This document shows, piece after piece, positions 20,313 through 31,495 of a stretch of DNA of 64,000 bases. This DNA comes from Melastoma dodecandrum. Its lineage: Eukaryota > Streptophyta > Magnoliopsida > Myrtales > Melastomataceae. Location: positions 5,952,001 to 6,016,000 of the forward strand of contig JARUPY010000290.1 of assembly GCA_029817715.1 (NCBI GenBank). The letters are read 5' to 3'. Positions within the stretch are counted from its first letter, which is position 1, and each line of letters opens with the position of its first letter. The notes under the pieces were generated by a model. It ran no database searches, was not told the origin of the DNA, and was given only the letters and a program-made list of their open reading frames with translations. The translations under genes were made by a program, and so were the position numbers.

Positions 20313-21352
20313 TGTTGACATGGCAAATAATTTTGGGCCTGGGCTTAGAACAGAGATCCAGTAATTCCTCAAGTCACACATCTAGTCGGCCCAAGATACA
20401 GCCGTCTAGGTCGATTTATGACGAAGTCGACTAGGTCGATTTACGATGAAGTCGACTAGGTCGACTTATGAACGGAGTCAACTAGGTCGACTCACAACAA
20501 AGGAGTGTGGCGATCAAAGTCAACCAAGATGACTCAACAGTAGCTAGGCCTACTAGTGGGGTCAAAGTCGACGGAGCTTTGGATAAGTCGACCAAGTCGA
20601 TCGTAGTCCGTACAGATCAGTCAAGTCGACGAGGTTAAAATAAATTTATTCATTTTCAATCACGTTTGTTAAAGATCGTAACTGATCTTAAATACCCAGG
20701 AACGTGATCCCATATATCAAGGGGGTTGTTGAGACACTCCCACGATATTAGGAATCACGATCTATAACACGATCTGCAAAACGATCTATCTGTTACGTGT
20801 TAATCACGTACAAGTCCTCTATAAATAGCAGATGAATTCTTCAAGATAAAGACACGACCATACACAGCCAAAACTCTGAAGTTTGTTCGTCAACCTTATG
20901 AATTAGATGCCCTGACCCGGTTTATAGGTCAATTACCCTTCCACCGACAGAGTGAGCTCGTAGGGCCTTTGCCGTCAATCCTCCGCCAGCGACACCACCG
21001 ACGAAGTGAGCTCGTAGGGCCTTCGTCACAACTCTCCACCAGCGACCACCTCCGACGAATCGAGCTTCCAAGGCCTTCGTCACGACCTTCCGCCAGCAAC
21101 CACCACAGACGGAGCGAGCTTCCAAGGCCTTCGTCACGTGTTCTCCGCCGCTACAAGATCCCACATCGTCACCACCGTTTCCCTTTTTTCCCTTTTAATG
21201 GCTGTAAGCCCTTTACTTTTAATTCTCTAAAGATTGTAAGACTTGCATTATTTCTGTATAAAGTTAGTGCATCTTCTTACTGGCGACCACAATACAACTA
21301 CTGTGAGTCCATTGCCAAATATTTCCGACGTGATCCGTTCCGTGCGCGAACA
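20313..21352 (+). repeat. 3' LTR (1040 bp)
   Basis: It starts TGTTGACATGG, ends GCGCGAACA and is followed by the target duplication GGACT. It contains the same 54-bp tandem units and TATA box as the 5' copy but no terminal 78-bp duplication. Its length differs from the 5' unit by the one 2-bp indel. Confidence 0.93.
20818..20828 (+). promoter_or_regulatory. LTR TATA box (3' LTR), pointing at the LAX gene
   Basis: TCTATAAATAG, same as in the 5' LTR. Transcription from here would exit the element after about 500 bp and enter the promoter and coding region of the auxin carrier downstream on the same strand. Confidence 0.6.
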
Positions 21353-21357
21353 GGACT
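21353..21357. repeat. Right target-site duplication GGACT
   Basis: It is identical to 8122-8126. The bases after it (TCACAA) restore the GTGGGACTTCACAA phrase of the interrupted dispersed repeat. Confidence 0.92.
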
Positions 21358-21704
21358 TCACAAAAAGCCTCCCAATAAACCGAAACAACGAACACGTTTA
21401 TTATACTACCAACACCCCTCCAAGTCATTCAATTCAATTCCCCTGTTCCTCTCCTCTGCTTCCCTTTCTCTCCACACAGAAAGTACGGCGGCTGCGGCTG
21501 TAGCTCCCTCTTCCTTCTTTCCGGCCATTGTTATGCGAGGGTTTTGAGCAGATTTTCCCTTCTTCTCTTTTGATTTCGGGTATTTGGTTTTTTCTTTTTT
21601 TTTTAACTAGAACCACGCAGTTCATTGTTTATTTATTATGTTAAATCCCTCTGCTTTGTCTCAAGAAACTCTTTTTTGCGTTGTTCGAATCGAAGCACAG
21701 AAAA
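21358..21704 (+). promoter_or_regulatory. Proximal promoter and 5' leader of the LAX gene
   Basis: The 347 bp between the retrotransposon and the ATG include a weak TATA-like TTATTATAC near 21398-21407 and a CT-rich leader (21460-21480). No element boundary lies inside it. Confidence 0.35.
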
Positions 21705-24179
21705 ATGTTTCCTCAGAAGCAGGCAGAGGAAGCCATCGTCCCCAACTTGAGCGAAAATGATCGGGGCGAAGGCAAGGACGAGGACGGGCCGAATGGGGAC
21801 GGCCACGGCGATGCCTCCGGATTCAACGTCAAGAGCATGCTCTGGCACGGCGGCTCCGCTTGGGACGCCTGGTTCAGCTGTGCCTCGAACCAGGTATAGA
21901 GTCCCCCCCCCACCCCCAATAACCAACCCACCACCTGCATCAACATCGTCGAGGTCGTCCGTTGATTCGGTTTGGGTTCCTCCCCGGGGATGTTTCTGTT
22001 GCAGGTCGCACAGGTGCTGTTGACGTTACCGTACTCCTTCTCGCAGCTTGGGATGTTGTCCGGGATCATCTTCCAGGTGTTCTACGGCATCCTCGGTAGC
22101 TGGACTGCGTACCTCATCAGCGTCCTCTACATCGAGTACAGAACACGGAAGGAGAAGGAGAACGTGAGCTTCAAGAACCACGTGATCCAGTGGTTCGAGG
22201 TCCTTGACGGTCTCCTCGGTCCCTACTGGAAGGCAGCAGGTCTGGCCTTCAACTGCACGTTCCTCCTATTCGGGTCGGTAATCCAGCTCATCGCCTGCGC
22301 CAGCAACATATACTACATCAACGACCACCTTGACAAGAGGACGTGGACGTACATCTTCGGTGCCTGTTGTGCAACCACCGTGTTCATCCCCTCATTCCAC
22401 AACTACCGCATCTGGTCATTCCTCGGACTGGGCATGACCACGTACACGGCATGGTACCTAACGATCGCGGCCCTCGTCCACGGACAGGTACGCACATAAA
22501 CGAACCACAATAAAATTAACCTCTTCGCAGGAGGCTCCTAACGGACAACACGCTATTGCCGGGGGAATCGCAGGCGGAAGGGGTGACCCACTCCGGTCCG
22601 AAGAAGCTAGTCCTATACTTCACCGGCGCCACCAACATCCTCTACACCTTCGGCGGCCACGCTGTCACTGTGTAAAAAAAAAAAAGCATCTTCCTTTTTC
22701 CCCCTCTTTTCCGCAAGTAAAGGAATATATTTTAATTATCAGATTTTCCCACCCATTAATTAATTAATTTAAATAAATAAAAATTGGGTTCGGAATTTTC
22801 CGTAGTTACATTTACTGCCACTCTTTACTTTGTTGGCTGTTTTTTTGCCTGCCTGACCCCGACAACCATAATTATCACAACCTAGAAAGAATTCGCTTGT
22901 CACTCGACGACAGTCTTTTTACGTTCTTCCTCGGTTAAAAGAAAGCTGCTGTGATGGAAAAAGTTTCTGTGGTTTGGTAAAAGTTTAGTCCATCGAACAT
23001 TGAAGTGGGATTCGTGTGGTTATATTTTGTATGATTTTCTTGTAGGGAGATTATGCACGCTATGTGGAAACCAAGCAAGTTCAAGTACATTTACCTCATG
23101 GCCACGCTGTATGTGTTCACGTTGACGATCCCGTCCGCCACAGCCGTTTACTGGGCGTTCGGAGATCAGCTCCTCGACCACTCCAACGCCTTCTCGCTCC
23201 TTCCCAAGTCGGGACTCCGCGACGCCGCCGTCATCCTCATGCTCATCCACCAGGTTCATCGCCCTATCCGGTCTCCGCCTCTTGTTTAAGCTCCATTTTC
23301 GATTAACCAACGAATTCCCGACTCTGGGTTTACCTTCTCCCTGTTATGGAAACTATTATATGGGGCGTGCAGTTCATAACGTTCGGGTTCGCGTGCACGC
23401 CGCTCTACTTCGTGTGGGAGAAGTTGATCGGGATGCACGACGCGAGGAGTATATGCCTGAGGGCTCTGGTGCGGCTTCCAGTCGTGATCCCGATCTGGTT
23501 CCTCGCCATAATCTTCCCATTCTTCGGCCCGATCAACTCGGCTGTCGGGGCTCTCCTCGTCAGCTTTACCGTCTACATCATCCCAGCCCTGGCTCATATG
23601 CTTACTTATAGGAAGGCCTCCGCTAGGCAGGTAAGAAGCCACAAACACACATACACTCCTCAACATAATGAAATCATTTGGGTAATTGCAAAAAATTTCT
23701 ATCCTCAATCGTTTATTACAGTGGGGACTGTCCAATCGCCAATAATTTGTGTTCAGTTGTAAGTAGTATTCATTTGTCAACAATAAATTGTGGGGTTGAA
23801 TGGACGAGGACGAGGGTGTGTTAGGTAGGAAGCAATTCATAAAGGACATTGGAGATAACAACGACAAGAACATAGTCCAAAGTCCAGTGAATCTTGGCAT
23901 CCCCTATGTGCACAGAAACTACTTTTACTTAAAACGGGTGTTGTTTTTTTTTTTCCTTTTTTGCAGAATGCGGCGGAGAAGCCACCGTTCTTCCTACCGA
24001 GCTGGACGGGTATGTACGTGCTCAATGCGTTCGTGGTCGGGTGGGTCTTGGTGGTTGGTTTCGGGTTCGGCGGATGGGCCAGCATGACCAACTTCATTCA
24101 TCAGATCGACACCTTCGGGCTCTTCGCCAAGTGCTACCAGTGCAAGCCCCCGGCCGCAGACGCCGCACACCATAACTGA
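21705..24179 (+). CDS. LAX1: Auxin influx carrier, AUX1/LAX1 type
   Basis: AUX1/LAX proteins are plasma-membrane proton symporters of the amino acid/auxin permease family that bring indole-3-acetic acid into cells. Six exons in phase: 21705-21893, 22005-22487, 22574-22671, 23046-23253, 23373-23630, 23967-24179, giving 482 residues (family about 485). Family blocks include LWHGGSAWDAWFSCASNQ, VAQVLLTLPYSFSQLGMLSG, RTWTYIFGACCATTVFIPSF and the C terminus DTFGLFAKCYQCKP. SARQ|NAAEKPPFF and CYQCKPPAA place it with AUX1/LAX1 rather than LAX2/LAX3. The LAX1 symbol also rests on SQD2 being the neighbouring gene, as in Arabidopsis. No coding damage is seen. The retrotransposon ends only 347 bp upstream of the ATG, so the promoter upstream of about -350 has been displaced by 13 kb. 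Confidence 0.93.
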
Positions 24180-25397
24180 TCCTCCCCTCCTCCGGGGTCC
24201 CCTTTTCCTTTACCCCGATCGATGGCGGGTGGGGTGGAATAGCCAAGCCAAACCAATCCGCTATTTGCTCATGGCTCATGCAACATGTGATTGTGTTCTG
24301 GAATTTTGCCAAATTTTAAAATTTTGGGTTTTTTTCCTCCATAATGATTAGAAATATTCTAGTAATTAATAGATTGGTGATGAAATTGTGAAGATTCCCA
24401 CCTTCCCCCCCCCCCCAACTATTTTTTCCTACTGTCTTACAAATAGTAGCATTTGGCCTATATAACTCATCAACTACTACTACTACTTACTCTACTACAA
24501 CTGCAGACTGAATATAATATGTTTCCTAAATTTGGCCTCAATCTCTCTCTGTTAAAATTTCATTCCCATAAAAAAAAACGAATTGATAAATTGGGTGATT
24601 GGAATAGTAATGGGTTGGGGTTGGATGTAGGGGGGGCCTTCTCTGTCAATTTAAGTTTGGCAAAAGGCCATTATTACAAGGCATGTTTTCCCACATCCCA
24701 ACTCTAGAAAGTATATCCCCACAACTCCCTTTTGATAATACAAAAAAAAAAAGGAATAGGAATAGGAATAGGAATTGGGAAATATGAATATGGGGCCTCC
24801 CCTCTTTCATAGCACGTTTCCCACACCCCTTTACTCAATTCAGTGTCAATAACCTACGATCTTCGAAAAGGATGATGTATTTGGACATGGACAGGCTTCT
24901 TTCTCTATTTCCTCCTCCCTTTTGACTTGCCTGTCCAAAACCTCACGTGGCTACTGAAACTAGTCACGGGCCGTGCACACGCCTACCTACCTACATACAT
25001 TGAACGACCGAAAGATGAATTCGCTTAATGATATCACCATAAGCATCCTCAATGATATCAACCAACCCAAGAAAAATAAATACCAAAACTTTGATATCAA
25101 GTCATTGGCGAAGCACTTACCTACTACCCCTACGACTTAAAAGAGCTGTCCGTGATTGTTGTTATTCCTTAAATTGTCTGTCTGAAACTAAAATAACAAT
25201 AATACTATATAATAAATGTTATGCCCATCTATGTATATAGCACATAGAACAGTTGAGGGGTCGCTTTCCATAGATCATGCCATTATTGGGCTAGGCAAAG
25301 TTAGACAGGTAAAAGTTTATTCATGTGATCCCCAGAAAGGATGTTTAGCTAACTACTTAATCAAGCTGTCAAACAACCTAACATAACATTAACCAAT
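24180..25397. other. Intergenic DNA 3' of LAX
   Basis: AT-rich sequence with a C run (24405-24417) and GGAATA repeats (about 24753-24776). No coding segment is recognised. The first few hundred bases should hold the LAX 3' UTR. Confidence 0.5.
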
Positions 25398-25620
25398 GAT
25401 TGCTAGCTGTAGATTTTTTTTTTTCTGTTACCCGCCCGGTTTTCGGAGCTTCGCTCCGACTAATCCGGACTCGACCCGGGTAGGACACCTGGCTATGGTG
25501 GGTGAGTCTACCAACAGGGGTGGCTGCGTACGGTAGATTTTGAACCCGAAACCTCCTTAAGCGAATCCAAACTCCTTACTACTTGGACCAACCCATGTTG
25601 GTGATTGTTAGCTGTAGATT
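25398..25620 (-). mobile_element. tRNA-derived SINE with 18-bp target duplications
   Basis: The core 25416-25602 reads on the minus strand as a tRNA-like head (A box within TGGTCCAAGTAGTAAGGAG, B box GGGTTCAAAATC), a body, and an A tail that appears as a T run at 25414-25424. It is flanked by GATTGCTAGCTGTAGATT (25398-25415) and GATTGTTAGCTGTAGATT (25603-25620), one mismatch in 18. This is the structure of a SINE inserted by target-primed reverse transcription. Confidence 0.85.
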
Positions 25621-25893
25621 GCTTTTAAAGAACTGTCAGGATATATCTTTGTTAGTTATTAGAAATATTCAATGTCAATGGCATCATAAGATTATCTCCC
25701 ATTGAGAAATATTCCCTTTCCATCATTCTAGCTCTAGTCCTCTGAATAATGGGCCTTGGTCAAAGAAGGCCCGTTTAACTCCTTTTGGACTAAGCCCATT
25801 CATATTTGGGCCTACTGGGCCCAATGACTTATCCGGCCCTTAATAAATTTGCGTTCACTGAAAATGAAGGGAGGGAATCTTGTCTGGGACACC

Positions 25894-27247
25894 ATGGCGA
25901 GCTTCGTCGACGATGACTCTCCCGTCGGCGTCGGCGGAGACTCCACCCGTCCCTTCGACGATGGCTACCCCGGCTACGATCCTCGCCTTCCTTCCCAGCG
26001 TTTCGAGTACTCGCCTGGCTACGACGCCGACTCCTCGCCCGTCTTCAACGCTCCTCAGTCGTTCGGCTCCGGCGATGAGGGGTTAGTCGGATCAGGTGGA
26101 TTCTCCCCCGAACAGAACGGGGAGTACTTCAGAGCGTCTGAGGGCCCCATCTTGCAGCCCCCTTCGGAGATGCAGACAGAGGAAGGCTTCGCCCTAAGAG
26201 AATGGAGGAGGTTAGCCGATTTCCCCGAAATTTAATCGAAGTCTACTTGGACTACTTCTGTAGTTAGTTCGTTTAGCTCTAGGTCGTGCGACTCTGCTTA
26301 TGGCTGGCGTAATCTTAGTTGTCTTGATATGTGGAAGGGAAGCAGCTGTTGCTCATGCGATGCAAATTTTGGCGTCGATTGTATGCATGAGGGGACTTAT
26401 CAGCTTGGTATCTGATCGCTTATTCGTAGGAACTGCTTTGTTTCTTGTTACTGAATACGGGCCAAGAAAAAAGGGGCGGAGTTTAATAGAGATTTTGTAC
26501 TATTTTCTTCAGGCTAAATGCAATTAAGCTGGAGGAGAAGGAGAAGAGGGAGAAGGAGATGCTTGTTCAGATAATTGAAGAAGCCGAGCAGTTTAAGGTT
26601 GAGTTCTATCAGAAGCGCTCTGTAGCTGTTGAGACTAACAAGAATTCTAATCGAGAAAAGGAGAAGGTAACTCTCGTTGTCGAATTAGTTGTGTAAAGTG
26701 TTTCTGAGAGTACCCAGGACCAGTAATTAGCTGCGCTGAACTTGTTAGTTGTTCTGTTTTCTTTTCCCTGCTTCTATTCGTCCAGTGTAGAAATCCAAAA
26801 CTGTGGCCTAATCGGCTTCAGTTGGGACTTAGTTTCAGTCGGATTCATCTTATGTTGTCCTTGATGGATATGTACTTGAGCCTACAGCTATTCCTTGCTA
26901 GCCGGGACAAGTTCCATTCTGAAGCAGAGAAGAACTACTGGAAAGCTATTGGAGAACTCATACCCCATGAGGTTCCAACAATAGAGAAAAGAGGGAAGAA
27001 GGACAAGGATAAGGATAAGAAGCCCTCGATAGTTGTAATTCAGGGGCCTAAGCCGGGGAAACCGACTGATCTTTCGAGGATGCGTCAGATACTTCTGAAA
27101 CTCAAGCACAACACTCCCGAGCACATGAAACCCAAACCACCTCCGGCGACTGAACCAAAGAAAGATGCAAAACCTGGTGAACCAGAGACTGGATCTCCGA
27201 ACCCTCCTCCACCTGCTGCAGCCAAGGAGGTCTCGGCTTCTGCTTGA
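25894..27247 (+). CDS. Clathrin light chain
   Basis: Clathrin light chains bind the heavy chain hub and regulate coat assembly in endocytosis and at the trans-Golgi/early endosome. Three exons in phase: 25894-26210, 26513-26666, 26888-27247, giving 276 residues. The N terminus is acidic and disordered, followed by the conserved light-chain block ([17 protein letters not shown]), a Lys/Glu-rich helix ([20 protein letters not shown]) that would bind the heavy chain, then [39 protein letters not shown] and a Pro-rich tail. The chosen ATG sits in a strong context (ACCATGG). An in-frame ATG exists 30 bp upstream (25864) and would add ten residues. It converges with the kinase gene on the minus strand, about 300 bp apart. 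Confidence 0.93.
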
Positions 27248-27547
27248 ACGAACATCTACTCTTCCACATCTGGGTTTGGGGTTAGGTTGGATGTAATAAT
27301 CTCATTAGAAGTCTACTTGTGTAATCCGTAGGTGCTTGCTGTCCTTTATGTAGATAATGGTTCTCGCTGTGTATATTTGTGTACTTGGAGTTTGACCCGA
27401 ATGTGGGTTTTGTTTACAAGGATAATCGAATCAATTCAGTAAGGCCTTGGCATATACATGGCCATGAAACAATGTTCTCTACCTTCACATCCGAACTCAA
27501 CTTCACAGCAAATGATGCCCAGAACCTCAAGAAGGTTCTTGTTTAAG
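27248..27547. other. Short convergent intergenic region
   Basis: It holds the 3' UTRs of the clathrin light chain (+) and the kinase (-). No separate gene is seen. Confidence 0.5.
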
Positions 27548-29457
27548 CTATCTAGGAATTACTTCCGCGATGCTGTGATAACTAGCTTGCGTGGACTTTC
27601 CCTGTGGATCCAGCGCTTCCTTTCCCTTTTGCACCTGAGATGATGATGTACCCATCGAACTAATAAGCCTTGGTTGTTTCAACCCATCCTTTTGTGCCTT
27701 GTAGACACCCGGTTCCGTCAACGCCTTCTCATTAAGGGTAACGTCCTTAGAAAGCATCTCCAGCACCTGCTTCATCGTGGGTCGCTGGTTGGACCCTGCC
27801 TGGGTGCAAAAGAGTGCGACTTTTATGAAGCGTAGCACCTGGTCATCCGGGTAGTCCGTAAGCTCTGGATCGACGACGTCCAAGAGTCTACCTTCGTCTC
27901 TCAGCTTCCATGTCTAAAGGCATTTAGCAATGCTAGTCAGGACATTAGGATAAACACAAATTGATTCATAGTGGACCACCTAAATTTTCGCTACTACGAT
28001 AATCATAAAACAAGTATATGATGGTAGTAATATGGAGCTGAGGAACATACATACCCATTCGACCAAAACCATGAGGTCTTCCCCAAAGGCTGACTTGCTA
28101 CTACTTCTGCCACTAACAATTTCGAGTATTACTACCCCGAAACTGTACACGTCTGCCTTCCTAGTAAGCTGTCCGAACAACGCGTATTCTGGCGCTAGGT
28201 AGCCTCTGCCAGGTTAAACGAAGTCACTACAATTGGATTATTCTGCACAACAGATTCAAATAAGTAATGTGCTTACATTGTTCCGGCTACTCGTGTGCTG
28301 ACATGAGTTACATTGTCCGGAAAGAGTTTTGCCAGGCCAAAATCCCCAATTTTTGGATTGAAGTCTCTATCAAGAAGTATATTGCTGGCCTTGATATCTC
28401 GGTGGACAATATGCGGTTTGGCTTCTTCATGAAGGAAAGCAAGACCGGCTGCTGTACCCAAACATATTGTAGCCCTTTGAGACCAACTAAGAATAACATG
28501 CTTGCTTTTTGAGCCTGTAAATCCAAGCGGAACTTAATTATGCGACTAAACCTTTCATTGGAATACGGTCATGACTCCTCCGACATGGAAAGAAGAGATG
28601 AAAATACCGAGTAAAACACTAGCGAGGCTGTTGTTCTCTAGGAACTCATATACCAATATTCTATGATTTCCTTCTACGCAGCAGCCCATGAGCTGAACGA
28701 GGTTCGGGTGATGAATATTAGATATCATACTGATCTCAGTCAAGAACTCGTCTGTCCCTTGCTTAGATTCAGCAGAGAGGCACTTGACAGCAACCGCAGT
28801 ATCGTCTCTCAATATGCCCTGCAATTCGTAGCTACCGATGAAATTCAACCACTCGATTGCTGACATTGTAATGCCTCATCGGTCAATGGTTCTCTCACCT
28901 TATAGACCACACCAAATCCACCTCCCCCGACTTTGTTTGAAGGGTGAAAATTATTTGTAGCAGATCTTAGCGAATTATAGGTAAATAACCTCACATTACT
29001 GGTGGCGATATACTCTGTACAAAAACATCAGATGTTGTAAAAGTGATATTGGAACAATCTTGTTGACTTAACTCCCATACAACAACTGAAGCTCACAAAT
29101 GACATTGAACTATGGGTTAAACAGAATTCTCTGGTTCCATCGATTCATGCATGTGCACGCAAAAAACTCGAGAAAACCACTAGTGACCCCACTAGTGACC
29201 ACAACAGCGACTAACCTGGCTTATTAGCATCACAAAACAGATTCAACCATAGCCAATTATCAGTGACAACAATCTATCGGTTCCACATTGTCAACCAAAA
29301 TTCTGTCTGAATCGCCCCAAAAGAATCATAAACCTTCAAGAAAAGGACAACTGAAGGACAGGAGCCGCACAAAGACTATCCCAATATCCCATCTTTGATA
29401 AGTATCCCAAGAGACCAGAATTACCATTCCCCTGCAGTTGACCAGGAGCAGAAGCAT
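27548..29457 (-). CDS. Receptor-like cytoplasmic protein kinase (At3g09010/CRPK1-like)
   Basis: Ser/Thr kinase of the cytoplasmic receptor-like group. Exons: 29457 (or 29427)-29334, 29014-28899, 28818-28608, 28514-28277, 28205-28055, 27913-27548. Phases agree throughout, and with the downstream ATG the product is 391 residues. Kinase motifs in order: glycine loop [14 protein letters not shown] Lys in [40 protein letters not shown] (built across a splice junction) and [12 protein letters not shown]. The C-terminal tail ends AEVIPR, like its Arabidopsis relative. The first exon is inferred: it has no strong family match, but its open frame and phase fit the next exon exactly (G|AG giving the Glu before YIATSNV). 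Two in-frame ATGs (29457 and 29427) are possible. No signal peptide or transmembrane segment is clear. Confidence 0.85.
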
Positions 29458-31495
29458 CCTTACTGGTGCAGCATAAACCGAAGCACCCAAAACCCATCTC
29501 TCCTTAAACGGAACCGCCTACTTCCACCAAAACAACAACATAAAATCAACTCTCAACGAGAACCAACTCCAGAATGCAACAACAACAACAACAAAAAAAG
29601 CAAACTTCACCCCCTCGTGGGAGCACCACAAATTTGGCTCGAAAACAAAGGGGTCGCGGGGAACTAACCGAGGACGAAAAGGGTCTGGCCGGAAAGGGGG
29701 AACTGGTAGGGGAGGGGGGAAATTTGGTGAAGGAGAGGACAAGATCCATCCATACAAATAAATAGAGCCCTGTTGTTTCCTTTTTACCGGGCGGTTTCTG
29801 GTAAGAACAAAGGACAAATAGAGACAAATGGATGGAATTTGGTTATGGAAAATGGCATTTGGAATTGAACATTCGCTGCTTTTCAAACAATAAACACTAA
29901 TTCGTCTGGTCTACTTTACTTTTTTCCCCCGCGGATTAATAAATTCCACGTAGAAATGCCGAGGCTTTGTCTCGAATGTAAGAACAAATGCCAGTCTTAT
30001 ACGCAGAAGAATATTGACTTTGAAAGAAATACTACGTCACGATCGGCTTATGCTGTAACGTATGAGATGAATATCCTCCTTCGCCATGAAAATCTAGTCT
30101 AGTCCGTAAACATTTTATACTTTTGTGTTTGGTCAGATTTTAAGACCAATTCGTACTTCCCATCAACTCTCAACTTCATCGCCTGTCCGAACCTTCTCTT
30201 GAAATCAAATCCAGCGGATTCAAGAACTGTCTTGTACCGTTTCAAACCCTGATGTTCTCGTGACAAGTTTATCGCTCGGTTCTCATGAACGATGGAAAAG
30301 CGAGCGAGCGAGCCAGCCACGAGGGGGAGTGACATTCAGGGCTTTCCTTCCCTTTGTCCAGTTACATAATGTCGTGTGATTAACCTTAAATTGAGAACAA
30401 GTCCCATGGCTTTTGGGAATACTATTATTAAAGCCAAAAATTCCACATCAATTCCAATCCTTTTTCCCTTCTTTTGGTCTCCACGAAAACCATGCTCCAA
30501 GCTGTCAGGTTGGTCTTTTTAAAATGAAATTCGATAGGTAGGGGGGAAGAGGACAAGCCAACGAATCAGCAAGCACGCCAGCCGCCCACATAATAAGAAA
30601 TATTCCCTTTGGGTTGGCTGCACTTAAGTTGGTATGGACCATACAACACCAGCAGCAGCAGCTGTGTATGTATGTATACGGCATTATGGATGTCGTCAAT
30701 TGATGTTTAACCGGTTAAGCACCTAGCCTACTCACAAACGTAGATGCCATACCAGCACAAGCACCTGCAACAAGTCTCCCGATGAGAGAGAGAGCTCGAA
30801 AGAGTCTCTACAGTGAGCAGCCGAACATGTCGTCCCAAGCCCGCTTCCGCCGGAGCACCTACCTCCCCCTTCTTTCTCCGCGGAGAGGTTGGCAAATCCT
30901 CCGGGGCAGCCATAACTGGGTTTAAGGAAAAGTGGGGAGAAAGCTCTCCTTTGGAGGGAGAGGGACAGTAGAGACGACAACTCACTGATGACATCATCTG
31001 GACGACGTCGTACTGTCAGCCACGTGTAATGTAATAGAATCTTTTTGACTTGTATATATTAATTCATTTATAAAAGTCAACCCCATTATTATGGAATGAG
31101 ACTTCAACTGTGTCTGCGGAGAAGGGGAGGATAGAACGACTTTCTTGTTGATTTCTCTGGTTATTTTTATTTATCTCCATTCTCCACTTTCCATTTATGA
31201 TATAACTCCAAAAGAAGAGAAAAAGGAAAATAAACGAACACAACAAATTGAACGAATAGGAGGAAGGAATGGGATCTTCATCCAATCATCGAATCCTTCT
31301 CTATGTTTGTTTTTTGAATTTGTCCAATCCCTAGAAAACATAAAATGAAATCAAGATTAAGTCTCGTTGCAGAAGAAGAAACACAAAAGAAAAAAGAAAA
31401 AAAAAAGAAATAATACCATGAACATGATTTCATGTTTTGTTATTTCCAAAGATCGCCTCAGATTTGTTTCCCATTTCCTCCTCCATCTTTTCATT
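29458..31495. other. Intergenic region between the kinase and CAX genes
   Basis: It holds the kinase promoter and the CAX 3' end. Two small minus-strand open frames (30099-30335 and 30728-30997) have no recognisable domain. The second follows TATA-like boxes (31055-31075, minus strand) but also contains a GTGAGT donor close to its ATG. I do not call either a gene. Confidence 0.4.

Larger units (their letters stand above)
8127..21352 (+). mobile_element. Complete Ty3/Gypsy LTR retrotransposon, Tat-type, with antisense gene
   Basis: The 13.2 kb element is bounded by near-identical LTRs starting TGTTGACATGG and ending GCGCGAACA, with GGACT target duplications on both sides. In order: 5' LTR, primer binding site, gag, protease, reverse transcriptase, RNase H, a second (archaeal-type) RNase H, integrase, a six-exon gene on the opposite strand, polypurine tract, 3' LTR. 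RT before integrase makes it Ty3/Gypsy, and the dual RNase H plus extra antisense coding DNA points to the Tat group. I see four substitutions and one 2-bp indel between the LTRs over about 1040 bp, so it inserted recently. gag and the gag-pro region carry frame breaks, so this copy is probably not autonomous. The palindrome GTCGAC is about tenfold over-represented. Confidence 0.93.

Noticed and set aside
20124..20381. N-terminal extension of the antisense frame across the 3' LTR boundary (an upstream Met at 20381)
   Set aside because: It reads through the polypurine tract and into the LTR, and lies upstream of the TATA box; the ATG at 20123 is the natural start.
23286..23900. Long minus-strand frame over LAX exons
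   Set aside because: Antisense shadow of the LAX coding region, crossing its introns.
30099..30335. Minus-strand frame of 78 codons
   Set aside because: No domain, no exon neighbours, composition typical of intergenic DNA.
30728..30997. Small minus-strand frame of 89 codons behind TATA-like boxes
   Set aside because: No family recognised, a splice-donor-like GTGAGT lies just after the ATG, and other frames are also open in this GC-rich stretch.
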